64,000 nucleotides of DNA from Austropuccinia psidii (Eukaryota; Basidiomycota; Pucciniomycetes; Pucciniales; Sphaerophragmiaceae), in NCBI GenBank assembly GCA_023105745.1, contig JALGQZ010000009.1, forward strand, positions 38,261,359 to 38,325,358, given 5' to 3'. Positions 34,778 to 44,417 of this stretch are shown here, piece after piece. The position numbers and the translations under genes are program-made. The notes beneath the pieces were generated by a model that was not told the origin of the DNA, did no database searches, and saw only the letters and a list, made by a program, of their open reading frames with translations. Every line of letters starts with the position of its first letter. Position 1 is the stretch's first letter.

Positions 34778-35390
34778 TGTGGTATTCCATACCAGTTCTT
34801 CCAAGGTTCAAATCCACAATTTCAAAGCTAAAACTTTGATCAATAATAATAATAATATATATATATATAAAGAAAATAAAGAAAAAAAGTGAAAGATAAA
34901 AGTAAAGAAAAATTGGCAAGAAAAAGGAGGATAGTTATATTAAAATAACAAAAATAAGTATTCCACTGGAATCTACATCAAATTTTACCTATAGTCACAT
35001 ATTGCCTCAACCCCATAATGTCAATAATTTTCTAGATATCATGGATTAAAGAAGAGAAATGATACTATACACTCTATACTAGGTACAAGAATATGCTTAA
35101 AGATAATGCAGCTTGTCTAAATATTCAATATGAATAAACATGTGTAATATTACATAAGTGATACCATTACTCTTACAACATCATGTGTTACATGTCTTGA
35201 CATAAAAAAAACACTTACATATAAGTTAACATAGTGTTACATTACTCAATCCCCACTTAAACTCCCATAACCAAACATTACAGGTATTATTTACAAATTA
35301 AATTTTACATAAAGAAATACTCAACTGAATACATATCAAGGCTGTGAGGAAGAAAAATAAGGTTAGTAGAGATAAGAATACAGTTATTTA

Positions 35391-35875
35391 AAATGGTGCA
35401 ATCAACCAAACATATGGTGCAATATCTGTATCAAATGACACCATTCCAAATTTAACCACCAGCATAAATGTCTCAAGGCTGTGAAGAAGAAAAATAAGGT
35501 TAGTAGAGATAATAATACAGTTTTTAAAATGGTGCAATCAACCAAACATATGGTGCAATATCTGTATCAAATGACACCATTCCAAATTTAACCACCAGCA
35601 AAAATGTCTCAAGGCTGTGCATAATAAGAATAAAGTTTAGTTAAAATATAAGTATAATTCAAAAAGTATGGTGCAATCAACCAAACATATGGTGCAATAT
35701 CCTGAACAAATGACACCATTCCAACTTTAACCACTAGCAAAAATGTCTCAAGGCTGTGCACTGACAATAATAAGGTTCAGAATGGTGCAATCAACCAAAC
35801 ATATGGTGCAATATCTTGATCAAATGACACCATTTTTAATTTACCCACCAGCAAAAATGTCTCAAGGTGGAATTT
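35391..35875 (+). repeat. Four tandem LTR repeats with ATGGTGCAAT and CACCAT words
   Basis: Units start near 35391, 35527, 35668 and 35781. Each has ATGGTGCAATCAACCAAACA, then ATGGTGCAATAT, then GACACCATT, a TTTAACCAC(C/T)AGCA-type stretch and ATGTCTCAAGG. ATGGTG and CACCAT form a dyad in each unit. They lie 50-530 bp upstream of the TATA box, the expected place for an enhancer. Same array at 53676-54160, and reversed copies in the G2 LTR at 29975-30320. Confidence 0.8.
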
Positions 35876-35922
35876 TTTCTAAGTCCCTTGTTTTTGGAAG
35901 GCTCTATGGAGGGCCCAAAAGG

Positions 35923-35930
35923 TATAAATA
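35923..35930 (+). promoter_or_regulatory. TATA box of G1 5' LTR
   Basis: TATAAATA in the context AAAAGGTATAAATAAAGGGCC, followed by a pyrimidine-rich start region (CTCTCTCCCTG). The G2 LTR keeps an equivalent ATATAAATAAAGG on the minus strand near 29885. Confidence 0.7.
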
Positions 35931-36866
35931 AAGGGCCTCTCTCCCTGTTTTTCCCCCCATGCTTCTGATTCAGACAATAATCTTGAGGATCAATCCATCC
36001 CTTCTCTAGTAGGATAATCTAGTATTTATATTGAAAAAGATCAGTAGCAAGGCTCAGTATCTTATAGTGTTATTTATGATTAATTAATGAAAGATATTTA
36101 TAATATTAATGAAAGAGTTTAATATTATTTAAATAGTCTTACAATTATAGTAGTAGTGTTGAAGTAGTGTTGGAAGATATTATCAATAGTGATCTTATCT
36201 AATTTATCAATAACCCTTATTTATAGAAGGGATATCATCTTACCCTTATACCTTATATCATAAGCCCTTTAGGTATATTGGATTATATTTATATTGATCC
36301 TAATAGTATTATATTACTATTATATCATTTATATCTTACCCTTATATTAAACAGAACCACCCCTAAAGAATTATCTTACCCTTGAATTATTATAGCTATA
36401 TTGATAGTATTATTAAATCACCTTTAAAAGTATTAGCTAGCTATCAAGATTATTATTAATATTAATAGTGATCTTAAACAATATTATTTAGAATATCTCA
36501 GGTATTGAAAGAAGGAATACTAGAAGAATTACTTAAAAAGAATTATAATCAATAACAAGAAAGTTAAGCAAACCTAAATTATTCAAAAAAAATATTAACT
36601 ATTACCAGTATTATCATAGTGATCTTTTATTGACAGACTGATAGAGACTGCTGAAGAAAATTCTCTAATTGAAAAGCCACAAAACTAAATAATTGATTTG
36701 TGATCTCATCAAAAAGGGTATCTTTTTCAGTATATTTAGAGGGGCAGCTAATACACCTTAGCACCTATGGTTATTGGCTCATTCTGAAATTCAAAACAGA
36801 CTCACCAATAATTTCCCCCTCAAGGTACTGCCTATTATTTATCCCACAACAAAAGGAGTTCCCACA

Positions 36867-37023
36867 TCTGGTGTCCCAACAGTGGCCTTCAAATCTTAAG
36901 TATCATCAATAAGATCACATTATCAATCTTAAAAATTACAAAAAATCTAAAAATCAAAAATAATCAAAAATAATCAATCAAAAAAAAATTAAAAATTAAA
37001 TCATTGTTTAGATCACAACTATA
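36867..37023 (+). other. Primer-site candidate and leader of G1
   Basis: TGGTGTCCCAACAGTGGCC (36869-36887) starts two bases after the LTR, where the tRNA primer site belongs, and begins with the usual TGG. It has no GGATTCGAACC T-arm word, so the primer is unidentified. The rest is A-rich leader up to the gag ATG. Confidence 0.55.
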
Positions 37024-40000
37024 ATGGAGGAATCATCATCCTCAAAGAAGGCTCTAACCTTGGAGGAGGAATTGGAAAAAGAGCAGTCCAGAATTGAAGA
37101 ATTAGGTCAGGAAGAAAGTGAAGAAGAGGATTTTTCTTATTTAGAAAATGATGAAGAATTTCAGAAGAAAAGGTTAGAATTACAGAAGGCTATGGAAAGA
37201 GCTGCAAGAAGACATGGAAAGAAAACAAAATCAAGTCAATTCTCACCTGAAACTACTGGGGATGCAACTATTGAAAGAATGCTCAGACCCCAGCAACCAT
37301 CACCATCACCAACCCCAAAGACATTTGCAACATCCACACCAGGAACATTGCCAAGAGCTGCAAGATTTGCAAAAAGGGTACATATTACAACACCAACTCA
37401 GCAACCTGAAAGAGTTACAATACCCACAAGAAAGATTGCTAAAATAAAGGCAAAAGATTGTAACCTCAACTTTGATGGAAGTGATGTTGAGGATTTTATC
37501 AAAAGAGCTGAAAGAATAGCATCAATTGAAGGAGCCAATGAAAGGGATTTGGCCATGCAAATAGCATTCTGGAGTGAAGATAAGGATATCAGATATGAAA
37601 TTGAAGGAATGCCAGGATATGAAATGGAGGATTGGGATCAATTAAAAAAGGAAATGATCAGTAAATGGGGAAAGGTGGAACCAGAAAGAAGACACAGGAA
37701 AGATTCATTAACAAGACTATTTAATCAAACTCAACAGGAGGGAGGAGTCAAAAGTTTGTCCCAATACAGAAAGTTTATTGGGGAATATGACATAATTTCA
37801 AAATATCTGCTGAAGTATGGGTATATCAAAAAGGAAAATGATTATCATGAAGATGTCTTTGATTCCTTATCACCAGAAATTAGAAGTAGTATTACTAAGG
37901 AAATGATCAAAGACAGGACCATGGTTCAAGCAAGGGATGGAGGATATATCTTACCTGAGATGGATATCCTCAGAAATTATATTGAGGCAGAATTGGAGGC
38001 AGCAGTAGTCATTAAAGGGAAATCACAATTATCAAAGTCAGATGAAATCAAAAGCAAAAAGAAAACCAGATTTGAAGATGAAAGCTGGGAGGATGTTATC
38101 AAGCAAATGAAAGATATTACAAAGAAAATAAAGAATCCACCAGCTCAAGAGGCTCATGTTAATGAAGCACCAAAAGAAGTCAACTCAATGAAGGATGTGT
38201 TGGACCAGCTGAAAGAACTATCAGAGGCTGTTAATCCGCCAAAGAAGGTCTGGAAGGATAAACCAAAAACACAAGGATCAGGCTTAGCACCAAATGCACA
38301 GCCATTCAGACCAAGAAATACCCAGGCACCTTTACCTGCAAACTATCAACCTTATGTTCCAGCACAACTTTATCCAAGACCACCCTTCAAGTGCTATTAC
38401 TGTTTTGAAAATGGTCATTCATTGACAAGATGCAGCTACCTGGCAGAAGATATGGAAAAAAGAATTGTTAGTAGGCAAGGATTAAATTTCCTTTACCCTA
38501 ATTTCCAAAGAGTACCCTCAGAAGGAACCAAATCTCCAAAGGATTTAGTCAGGGAATTTGATAAGGAACAAAAAGAAATTTCAAACAAGATAATTGAAAA
38601 GGAAAAGCCTTTATCAAGACCAGAAGATCAAAAGATAGTTGAGCTGAAAAAGGAAGAAAAAGGAGTTTCAATTGCTCAAGTAGAAGACTGGGGTAATTGG
38701 GAACCACCAACAGTATCTTCACCCACTGAGATGTTGGAAACACATGCAACTCTCAGACAGACAAAGCAAAGATTGGCTAAGCAAGAAAGCCAAAATAGAG
38801 AAGATTCTCAAAGTAAAAAGCCTATACTACCAGGAACCTATCATGAGGATGAGGCTGAAGAAGAGATGAAGATGATTGTTCCAACCAAATATAAAGATAA
38901 ACATACAAAAAGAGATGAAAGATTTGAAGGAACTGAAAGTAAAGAAAAAGAGAATGTTGAGGAGGAAAGTGACAAGTTAAATAAAAGGATGGTTCACCAC
39001 CATACTGAAAAGAAAGAAGTCATAAAGGATAAGAAAGAATTCAAACCAAAATTAGCAATTGAAAATGTGATAAAGAAAATCTTGGAACAGAAAATTAACT
39101 TAAACTTGGAAGAAATATCATCAGTTTCACCAACCTTCATTCACAAGCTTCAAGGGATTTCTCTTGAAGAAAAGGAAGCTATCAAATCAGTTAACACTTT
39201 GGACATTAAAGAAGATGTTATTTCTATAAAAATTAAAGACTTTGAAAAGCCAAGACTTCATTATGCCTGTCCACTTGGGTTTATGCAAGTATTTGTTGGA
39301 AAAGAAGAATATCCAGTAATGGCACTGGTAGATACAGGATCAGAGCTCAACATAATCACTGAAGATGCAGCAATAAAAGCCTCTCTTCCAAACAGAAAGC
39401 TCAACATGAATTTAAGAGGAATTGGAGGACATACAACATCATTAATTGGACTGGCTGAATTCACACAAGTACTCTTGCCTTCTGGAGAAGAAAAAGAAAT
39501 TCATTTCTTCATTGCCAAGGGAGCAGTACATACAGTCCTTGGAAGGCCCTTCTTGGCAGACAATAACATTAGATTGGACTTTTCACAGAAACAAGGTGAA
39601 ATATTTAGCTATCAAGAAGCAGATGGTAGAAGATTATGTATGCCAATATGCAAACCCCATATGTTAGGATGGCAAACAGGACCACCAAGAGGAATGGAGC
39701 TTTGTTCAATGGGAAAAATAAAGGATTGGTTTAGCAAAGTAAAATTAAAAGAAGCTGAAGATAAATCTAAAGCAAAAATAAAAAGCATTTTCAAATCAAC
39801 AAAAAACAAAGATTATCAAAAGATAAAGTCTATGGAAGGTAATTTAGATGAAATATTATCCATAATGGATAGGGGAATAGATAATGAACCTCAGGAGGAA
39901 GTGGAAGGAGACCAAGAGGTAGAAACACGAGAGCAAGAACAGGGACCATCAGCAGAAGCACTATCAAAACAAATGAAATCAGAAGAACCAAAGTCATTAG

Positions 40001-41367
40001 CCTGGTATTTAGACAAGGCAATAAAAGAAAACAAGGAATGGGCTACATTTGATCCCAAAAAGTGGGAGGAATGGATTAAAAGAAATCTACCACCTTCAAG
40101 TGGATATGAAGATTATGTCAAAAATAAAAACCCTCAAGTAAACAACTTAAGCTTAAGCCCATGCCCTGACTTCTGGAAAATTGATGATGAACCTGAAAAC
40201 AATAAAAGTTATATATGGAAACAAGATGAAAAATCAAATTGGTATATGGAAGAAGTCAATGAAGCAGAGAAAAAGGAAAATAAAATTATTTATAAGCCAA
40301 TTGACACCAATGGTATGTTATATCAGGTTTTGGTTAATGGCTCAGAAATAATAGAAGGACCACCAATACATAGTAGAAAGAAGCTGTTTGACATATTTTC
40401 CAAGCAAAAATACCCACAAGATATGGAAATTGAAATGAAGCCAGAAATGAACAGTGATCAATACTGTGAAGACTCATTGGAAGATCTTAGAAATAAAATT
40501 AATGACTGTTTTAAAGATGAAGAATTTATGAAGGAATACAATAAAGAGGAATATAATCAAACTGATGAATTCCAAATACATGCAATTTCTCAAGATCCTC
40601 CAAAGAAGAAAATAAAGCACTCTCATGCTTATGAAAATCTTTGGAAGGCCTACAACAATACTGACTCTTTAAAAGAAATTAAACCAAGATTATCTTCAGA
40701 TTCAAAGCCAGAAGCAAATTTGATAGAAGTTGAAGTCTCACCATTGCAAAAAGATCTCATGAACACTATTCTGTCATATGATTTAAACCCAAAAAGCCCA
40801 TGGAGAATTGATAAAGACAAGGAAATGAACTTGGAAAAAGAAAGTTTCTTGAAGTATTATGATGAAATGTCTTACTGGCAACTTCCAACACCTGAAGAAG
40901 AGCCAGATTTCATAATTCTTCCCTACATTGAATTCAAAGATATATACTTTGAGGGTCCATCAAGAATAAAAGGTGGAAAATGGTTGAAGAATCTTCCAGG
41001 ATATGACCTGTCAAAATTAGACTTCATGGAGCTCTTGAATGAGGAAGGAATTAAGGGTAATTTGGAAAACCAGTATTGGGAGGAAGTATTTTCCTTTGAT
41101 GAACAAACAAGGAAGGCTCTTTATGATGGTAGAATTTGGCCACAAGAAGACTTCAATTTGCATAACATGGAGCTTCTTGGTGGAAATCTTTTCTGGGAAG
41201 AGTATGGATACCTCTTTATACACAAAGAAGAAGGATTCATAAGAAATTGGAAAGGTAATACCCTAGAAGAAAGGAAGAAAGGAAGGAAAATACTGGGAGA
41301 AATAGCCAAGGATATATGTGTGAATAGAATTCTTCAGAAAAAAGAAAAAGGAAAATGGGTTACATGA
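37024..41367 (+). CDS. Gag-protease polyprotein of G1 with long C-terminal extension (1447 aa)
   Basis: ATG at 37024 is the first in the open frame. Residues 1-100 are acidic and low-complexity. About 140-330 is the capsid-type domain (NLNFDGSDVEDFIKRAERI, WGKVEPERRHRKDSL). A CCHC zinc knuckle has C457, C460, H465, C470 (CX2CX4HX4C, RNA binding). 470-690 is charged, linker-like. The retropepsin domain has DTG at 770-772 and VLGRPFL near 838-844. About 850-1447 is an acidic extension; its last ~150 residues (from about 40909) form a compact module with DLSKLDFMELLNEEGIKGNL that recurs in ORF3. Normal gag-protease ends soon after the protease, so ~600 residues are extra. The element G2 gag (57.5-63.9 kb) is collinear through the protease. 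Confidence 0.92.
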   Translation: MEESSSSKKALTLEEELEKEQSRIEELGQEESEEEDFSYLENDEEFQKKRLELQKAMERAARRHGKKTKSSQFSPETTGDATIERMLRPQQPSPSPTPKTFATSTPGTLPRAARFAKRVHITTPTQQPERVTIPTRKIAKIKAKDCNLNFDGSDVEDFIKRAERIASIEGANERDLAMQIAFWSEDKDIRYEIEGMPGYEMEDWDQLKKEMISKWGKVEPERRHRKDSLTRLFNQTQQEGGVKSLSQYRKFIGEYDIISKYLLKYGYIKKENDYHEDVFDSLSPEIRSSITKEMIKDRTMVQARDGGYILPEMDILRNYIEAELEAAVVIKGKSQLSKSDEIKSKKKTRFEDESWEDVIKQMKDITKKIKNPPAQEAHVNEAPKEVNSMKDVLDQLKELSEAVNPPKKVWKDKPKTQGSGLAPNAQPFRPRNTQAPLPANYQPYVPAQLYPRPPFKCYYCFENGHSLTRCSYLAEDMEKRIVSRQGLNFLYPNFQRVPSEGTKSPKDLVREFDKEQKEISNKIIEKEKPLSRPEDQKIVELKKEEKGVSIAQVEDWGNWEPPTVSSPTEMLETHATLRQTKQRLAKQESQNREDSQSKKPILPGTYHEDEAEEEMKMIVPTKYKDKHTKRDERFEGTESKEKENVEEESDKLNKRMVHHHTEKKEVIKDKKEFKPKLAIENVIKKILEQKINLNLEEISSVSPTFIHKLQGISLEEKEAIKSVNTLDIKEDVISIKIKDFEKPRLHYACPLGFMQVFVGKEEYPVMALVDTGSELNIITEDAAIKASLPNRKLNMNLRGIGGHTTSLIGLAEFTQVLLPSGEEKEIHFFIAKGAVHTVLGRPFLADNNIRLDFSQKQGEIFSYQEADGRRLCMPICKPHMLGWQTGPPRGMELCSMGKIKDWFSKVKLKEAEDKSKAKIKSIFKSTKNKDYQKIKSMEGNLDEILSIMDRGIDNEPQEEVEGDQEVETREQEQGPSAEALSKQMKSEEPKSLAWYLDKAIKENKEWATFDPKKWEEWIKRNLPPSSGYEDYVKNKNPQVNNLSLSPCPDFWKIDDEPENNKSYIWKQDEKSNWYMEEVNEAEKKENKIIYKPIDTNGMLYQVLVNGSEIIEGPPIHSRKKLFDIFSKQKYPQDMEIEMKPEMNSDQYCEDSLEDLRNKINDCFKDEEFMKEYNKEEYNQTDEFQIHAISQDPPKKKIKHSHAYENLWKAYNNTDSLKEIKPRLSSDSKPEANLIEVEVSPLQKDLMNTILSYDLNPKSPWRIDKDKEMNLEKESFLKYYDEMSYWQLPTPEEEPDFIILPYIEFKDIYFEGPSRIKGGKWLKNLPGYDLSKLDFMELLNEEGIKGNLENQYWEEVFSFDEQTRKALYDGRIWPQEDFNLHNMELLGGNLFWEEYGYLFIHKEEGFIRNWKGNTLEERKKGRKILGEIAKDICVNRILQKKEKGKWVT

Positions 41368-41804
41368 ATTGAATATATTTTTCTGCACATGTAGAAAAAA
41401 AAGAAAAAGAAAAAAAAAACTTGAAAAACTTAAAAAAAAAAACTTAAGAAAAAAATTATTAAAGTTGAAAAAGATATAAACTCAAAAAAAAAAAAAAAAA
41501 ACAAAAAACAAAAACAAAAAAAAAAAAAAAAAAAATTAAAAAAATATATATGAATGATGATTTGGGTATGCAAGAGTTTTAACTGTAAAAGTATTATAAG
41601 GCTATGTTTCAATTAAAAAATGGGGGTGGGTGTCTGTTTCTTATTCCACCTCTGATGGTTTAAGTTTTTTGGGATGAAATCCTTGGGAATTTCAATATCA
41701 ATTTCTATTCAATTTTAATATCAATATCATTAATTTCAAGACCTTTTAAAAACAGAAAAAATTAATAAGATCATAATCTTTAATAAAATTAACAAAAAAT
41801 CAAG
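41368..41804 (+). other. Gag-ORF2 spacer of G1 with GGTGG hairpin
   Basis: A-rich DNA (poly-A blocks 41385-41540), then a hairpin with arms GGTGG (41625-41629) and CCACC (41646-41650). TTTAAGTTTTTTGGGATGAAAT follows (ATG 41674, a 14-codon minicistron). Similar hairpin-plus-ATG blocks lie at 43561-43636 and, on the minus strand, at 57236-57286 in G2. Confidence 0.6.
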
Positions 41805-42170
41805 ATGCCAAAGCTTGGATGTTATGGGGATGAATTGTTGAAGGATGAAGAGAGTTTGGATCAAAGGCAATTGAAGAAGCAATATGAAGAATTCATTTTT
41901 GAGTATGAAGATGAATTTCAAGAATGTCAGTCATCAAGTCACCAATCAAGAGAAGAAAAGGAAAAATTGGAAGAAATAAGGTTGTTATTGGAGGAACTTA
42001 GAGTTTTGAATGAAAAATTAGCTTATTATAGAAATTACTTACCATCAATGAGCAAAGTACAGCTGAAGCCAATTCTGAAAACCTCCAGCTTAGATAGCTC
42101 AAAAACAAAGAAGAGAAGAAAATCAGTAAGATTCAATTTAAATAATCAAGTCCAGTATTTTTGGCAGTGA
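41805..42170 (+). CDS. ORF2 of G1: small acidic/coiled-coil protein with basic KRRKSVRFN end (121 aa)
   Basis: No family is recognised. Residues ~10-50 are acidic with heptad-like charge patterns (DQRQLKKQYEEFIFEYEDEF). ~55-80 look like a helix (REEKEKLEEIRLLLEELRVLNEKL). ~90-115 have KPILKTSS and KTKKRRKSVRFNL, where SVRF fits the RVxF-type docking motif for protein phosphatase 1 and the KKRRK run fits a nuclear signal; both readings are inferences from short motifs. The TGA stop lies in the loop of a 5-bp hairpin (GGCAG...CTGCC) that is part of a 33-bp sequence repeated 82 bp downstream. It lies between gag-protease and ORF3 on the same strand. Confidence 0.7.
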   Translation: MPKLGCYGDELLKDEESLDQRQLKKQYEEFIFEYEDEFQECQSSSHQSREEKEKLEEIRLLLEELRVLNEKLAYYRNYLPSMSKVQLKPILKTSSLDSSKTKKRRKSVRFNLNNQVQYFWQ

Positions 42171-42273
42171 CTTCCTGCCTTATCAAAGAGGACCCAAATA
42201 TTTCTCACCCTATTACTTAAAAACTTCAATTTATTCAAGCTTTTGGCAGTGACTTCCTGCCTTATCAAAGAGG
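42159..42273 (+). repeat. 33-bp direct repeat covering the ORF2 stop codon
   Basis: TTTTGGCAGTGACTTCCTGC, continuing with CTTATCAAAGAGGA, occurs at 42159-42192 and again at 42241-42273. Each copy forms GGCAG/CTGCC. In the first copy TTTTGGCAGTGA is the coding end of ORF2; the second is outside any ORF. Confidence 0.8.
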
Positions 42274-42415
42274 ATTAATTCTTTAAGAAATACTTTACTT
42301 AGATTATTTATTTCATCCACCTTTACCAAGAAGCTATTATAATTATTCATATTTTTTTTTAACATCAAGAAACCATTAGCAATTTTTTTATCATATTTTA
42401 TATTTTATAATCATC

Positions 42416-43102
42416 ATGTCTGAAACTGATGAAGCAGACAATACCATCTGGATCTATTGGCCACACTCAGAAACAAATGAAGAAAGCCAAGACATCTGGA
42501 TTAATCATCATTTTCAAGGACTTAACAATGAAGACCAAAGATGGGGCTTACCAATTATTGAATACTTCAAGATACCAATTATTCAAAGTATCCCCTTTAT
42601 TGAATTTGAAGATTTATTTGGAAATGAAGATATTACTCAAGAAACCCCTGCAGAAGCCTATTTAAGCCAGCTTCCTGGATCAAACCTTTCAAAACTAGAA
42701 TTTATGGATATACTTAATTATGATGGAATTAAAGGAAATCTCAATAATGACTATTGGAATGAAATTCTCTATATGGATTCAGATATAAGGAGCAGTCTTT
42801 ACTGGGGAACAATACAAGCTCAGAGATGGTTTTGTCTTGAAGAATATCAAATTGAGGGTAGAAGTATTAAATGGAGAGGGGACTGCTATATTATTGAAAA
42901 GGGATTAGATTTTGATTTAGAGGATAAAGTCTTACAATTAATAATTATAATGAAGAATCACCAGTTTTGTTTGAAGCAAGAAGAATGGAATAAGCTATGG
43001 AAAGAAATTGTCAGCAGCAAGATTGAAATGAAAATGAAGAAGAATCAAGATTATTTTAAGAAAATAATTCTACAGAAAATTAAAGGCCCAGCATGGCCTT
43101 AA
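42416..43102 (+). CDS. ORF3 of G1: accessory protein, diverged duplicate of the gag C-terminal module (228 aa)
   Basis: ATG 42416 (MSETDEADNTI). The middle, residues ~60-190, matches the end of the gag-protease ORF. IPFIEFEDLF pairs with LPYIEFKDIYF, NLSKLEFMDILNYDGIKGNL with DLSKLDFMELLNEEGIKGNL, and NDYWNEILYMDSDIRSSLYWG with NQYWEEVFSFDEQTRKALYDG. Beyond ~190 it has its own lysine-rich tail. The function is unknown. Since the module is present twice in one element and both frames are open, it is probably selected for. The last codons (KIKGPAWP) overlap the first hairpin motif at 43085. Confidence 0.75.
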   Translation: MSETDEADNTIWIYWPHSETNEESQDIWINHHFQGLNNEDQRWGLPIIEYFKIPIIQSIPFIEFEDLFGNEDITQETPAEAYLSQLPGSNLSKLEFMDILNYDGIKGNLNNDYWNEILYMDSDIRSSLYWGTIQAQRWFCLEEYQIEGRSIKWRGDCYIIEKGLDFDLEDKVLQLIIIMKNHQFCLKQEEWNKLWKEIVSSKIEMKMKKNQDYFKKIILQKIKGPAWP

Positions 43103-44275
43103 ACTGCAATTCAATTATTTAGTTACTGTTTCTCTTATTCTATTTTAAATCAAGATATCCAATAAAAAACACAGAAAATATTAACACATGCAAGTACCAA
43201 TGATACATGATGGCCCAGCATGGCCTTAAACTGCAAATTTAATTTATGCCTTTTCTGTAATAGTATAGAAAAAAAAACATGAAAAAAAATATAAAATAAA
43301 ATTAAAAAAAATCTATTCATAATCAACAAATCAATCAAAAAAAAAAATCTATATATAACTAATAAAACAATAGAAAAATGAATAATTGATATGGAGTTCA
43401 TAAGTGATATCTGTGGTCAAGATATTTCAATTGATATAAAAAAAAAAGCTACAGTAATAAAACAAAAAAAAGAGCTGGTTATCAAATTCATCTAGAAAGA
43501 TTGCTTTAGTTTTTTTACTCTGTAATAGTATCAGTAGTTTCTCATAGTTTAAAAAAATAGGGGTGGTTAACTATTTCTTATACCACCCAAAGCACAAGTG
43601 GCTATAAGTTTTGGGGAAAGTGGGACTTTAACAATGAAGCATCAGTTTATAAATTTAATCAATCAAAATCAATTGAATTAATTGTCTTGAAAGAATTCAC
43701 ATATTAGATTATAATTTATTCAAGCTTATTTTCCATTAATAAATTACTTAGATATTTCTTGAATTCTCAATTTCATGAATAATTACCTTTCATCTTAAAA
43801 ATCTCCTCATCATTGCACTTCTTCCAAAGAAGATTGTTGCTTTTTTTTTTGAAAAAAAAACAAGTTATAGTTTCAAATAATCATTTCAAAAATATAATTC
43901 AACAAAATAATCTGAAAACAGGGAAGATTTAATCAGTATTATGTTGAAATTGAAAATAAAAAAAAAAAAAAAAAAAAATAAGTTTTATGAACTTACTAAT
44001 ACAAGAGGATATGTTTGTTATAAAAAATACTTCAAGATTTTTTTCACTACAAGAAGACAATATATTTTACAAGAAAGAAAAAAGCCACTCATCAGTTATG
44101 TATAGTATCAATCCTCAAGAGAAATTATAAAGAAACTTATCTTAAAATTCTAGAACTGAATCAATCAGGAATCCAAAATTGAAATTATTGAGCTGAACTA
44201 CTCAATACACATACATGCTACACACATACACACAGCATGCATACACACATAGCACATAGAAATAATCCAACTAAC

Positions 44276-44417
44276 AAGGAGGGGTGACCAGATTTTTTAA
44301 TTTAATTTTTCTCTTTTTTCATTTTTTAATTTTTTTAATTTTTTTAATTTTTTTTTAATTTTTTTTTTTTTTTTTAAAAAAAAAAAATTAATAAAAAAAA
44401 ACTGGCCACCCCCCCTT
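44276..44417. repeat. GC-clamped hairpin with poly-T/poly-A arms
   Basis: AAGGAGGGGTGACCAG at the left end pairs, with a small mismatch, with CTGGCCACCCCCCCTT at the right end. Between them a T-rich arm meets an A-rich arm, so most of the 140 nt can fold back. Confidence 0.65.

Larger units (their letters stand above)
34778..36866 (+). repeat. 5' LTR of G1
   Basis: TGTGGTATTCCATACCAG...GTTCCCACA. It contains four tandem copies of a ~115-140-bp unit (35391-35875), a TATAAATA box at 35923-35930, and AT-rich R/U5-like sequence. Compared with 53063-55151 the length and all landmarks coincide. Confidence 0.95.

Noticed and set aside
35391..35875. Regularly spaced direct repeats suggesting a CRISPR-like array
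   Set aside because: Units are 115-140 bp, without constant short repeats and unique spacers, lie inside an LTR and recur in both LTRs; this is a eukaryotic retroelement.
35743..35931. 62-codon ORF identical in both G1 LTRs (also 54028-54216)
   Set aside because: It spans the repeat array and TATA box; identity follows from LTR identity, not from coding selection.
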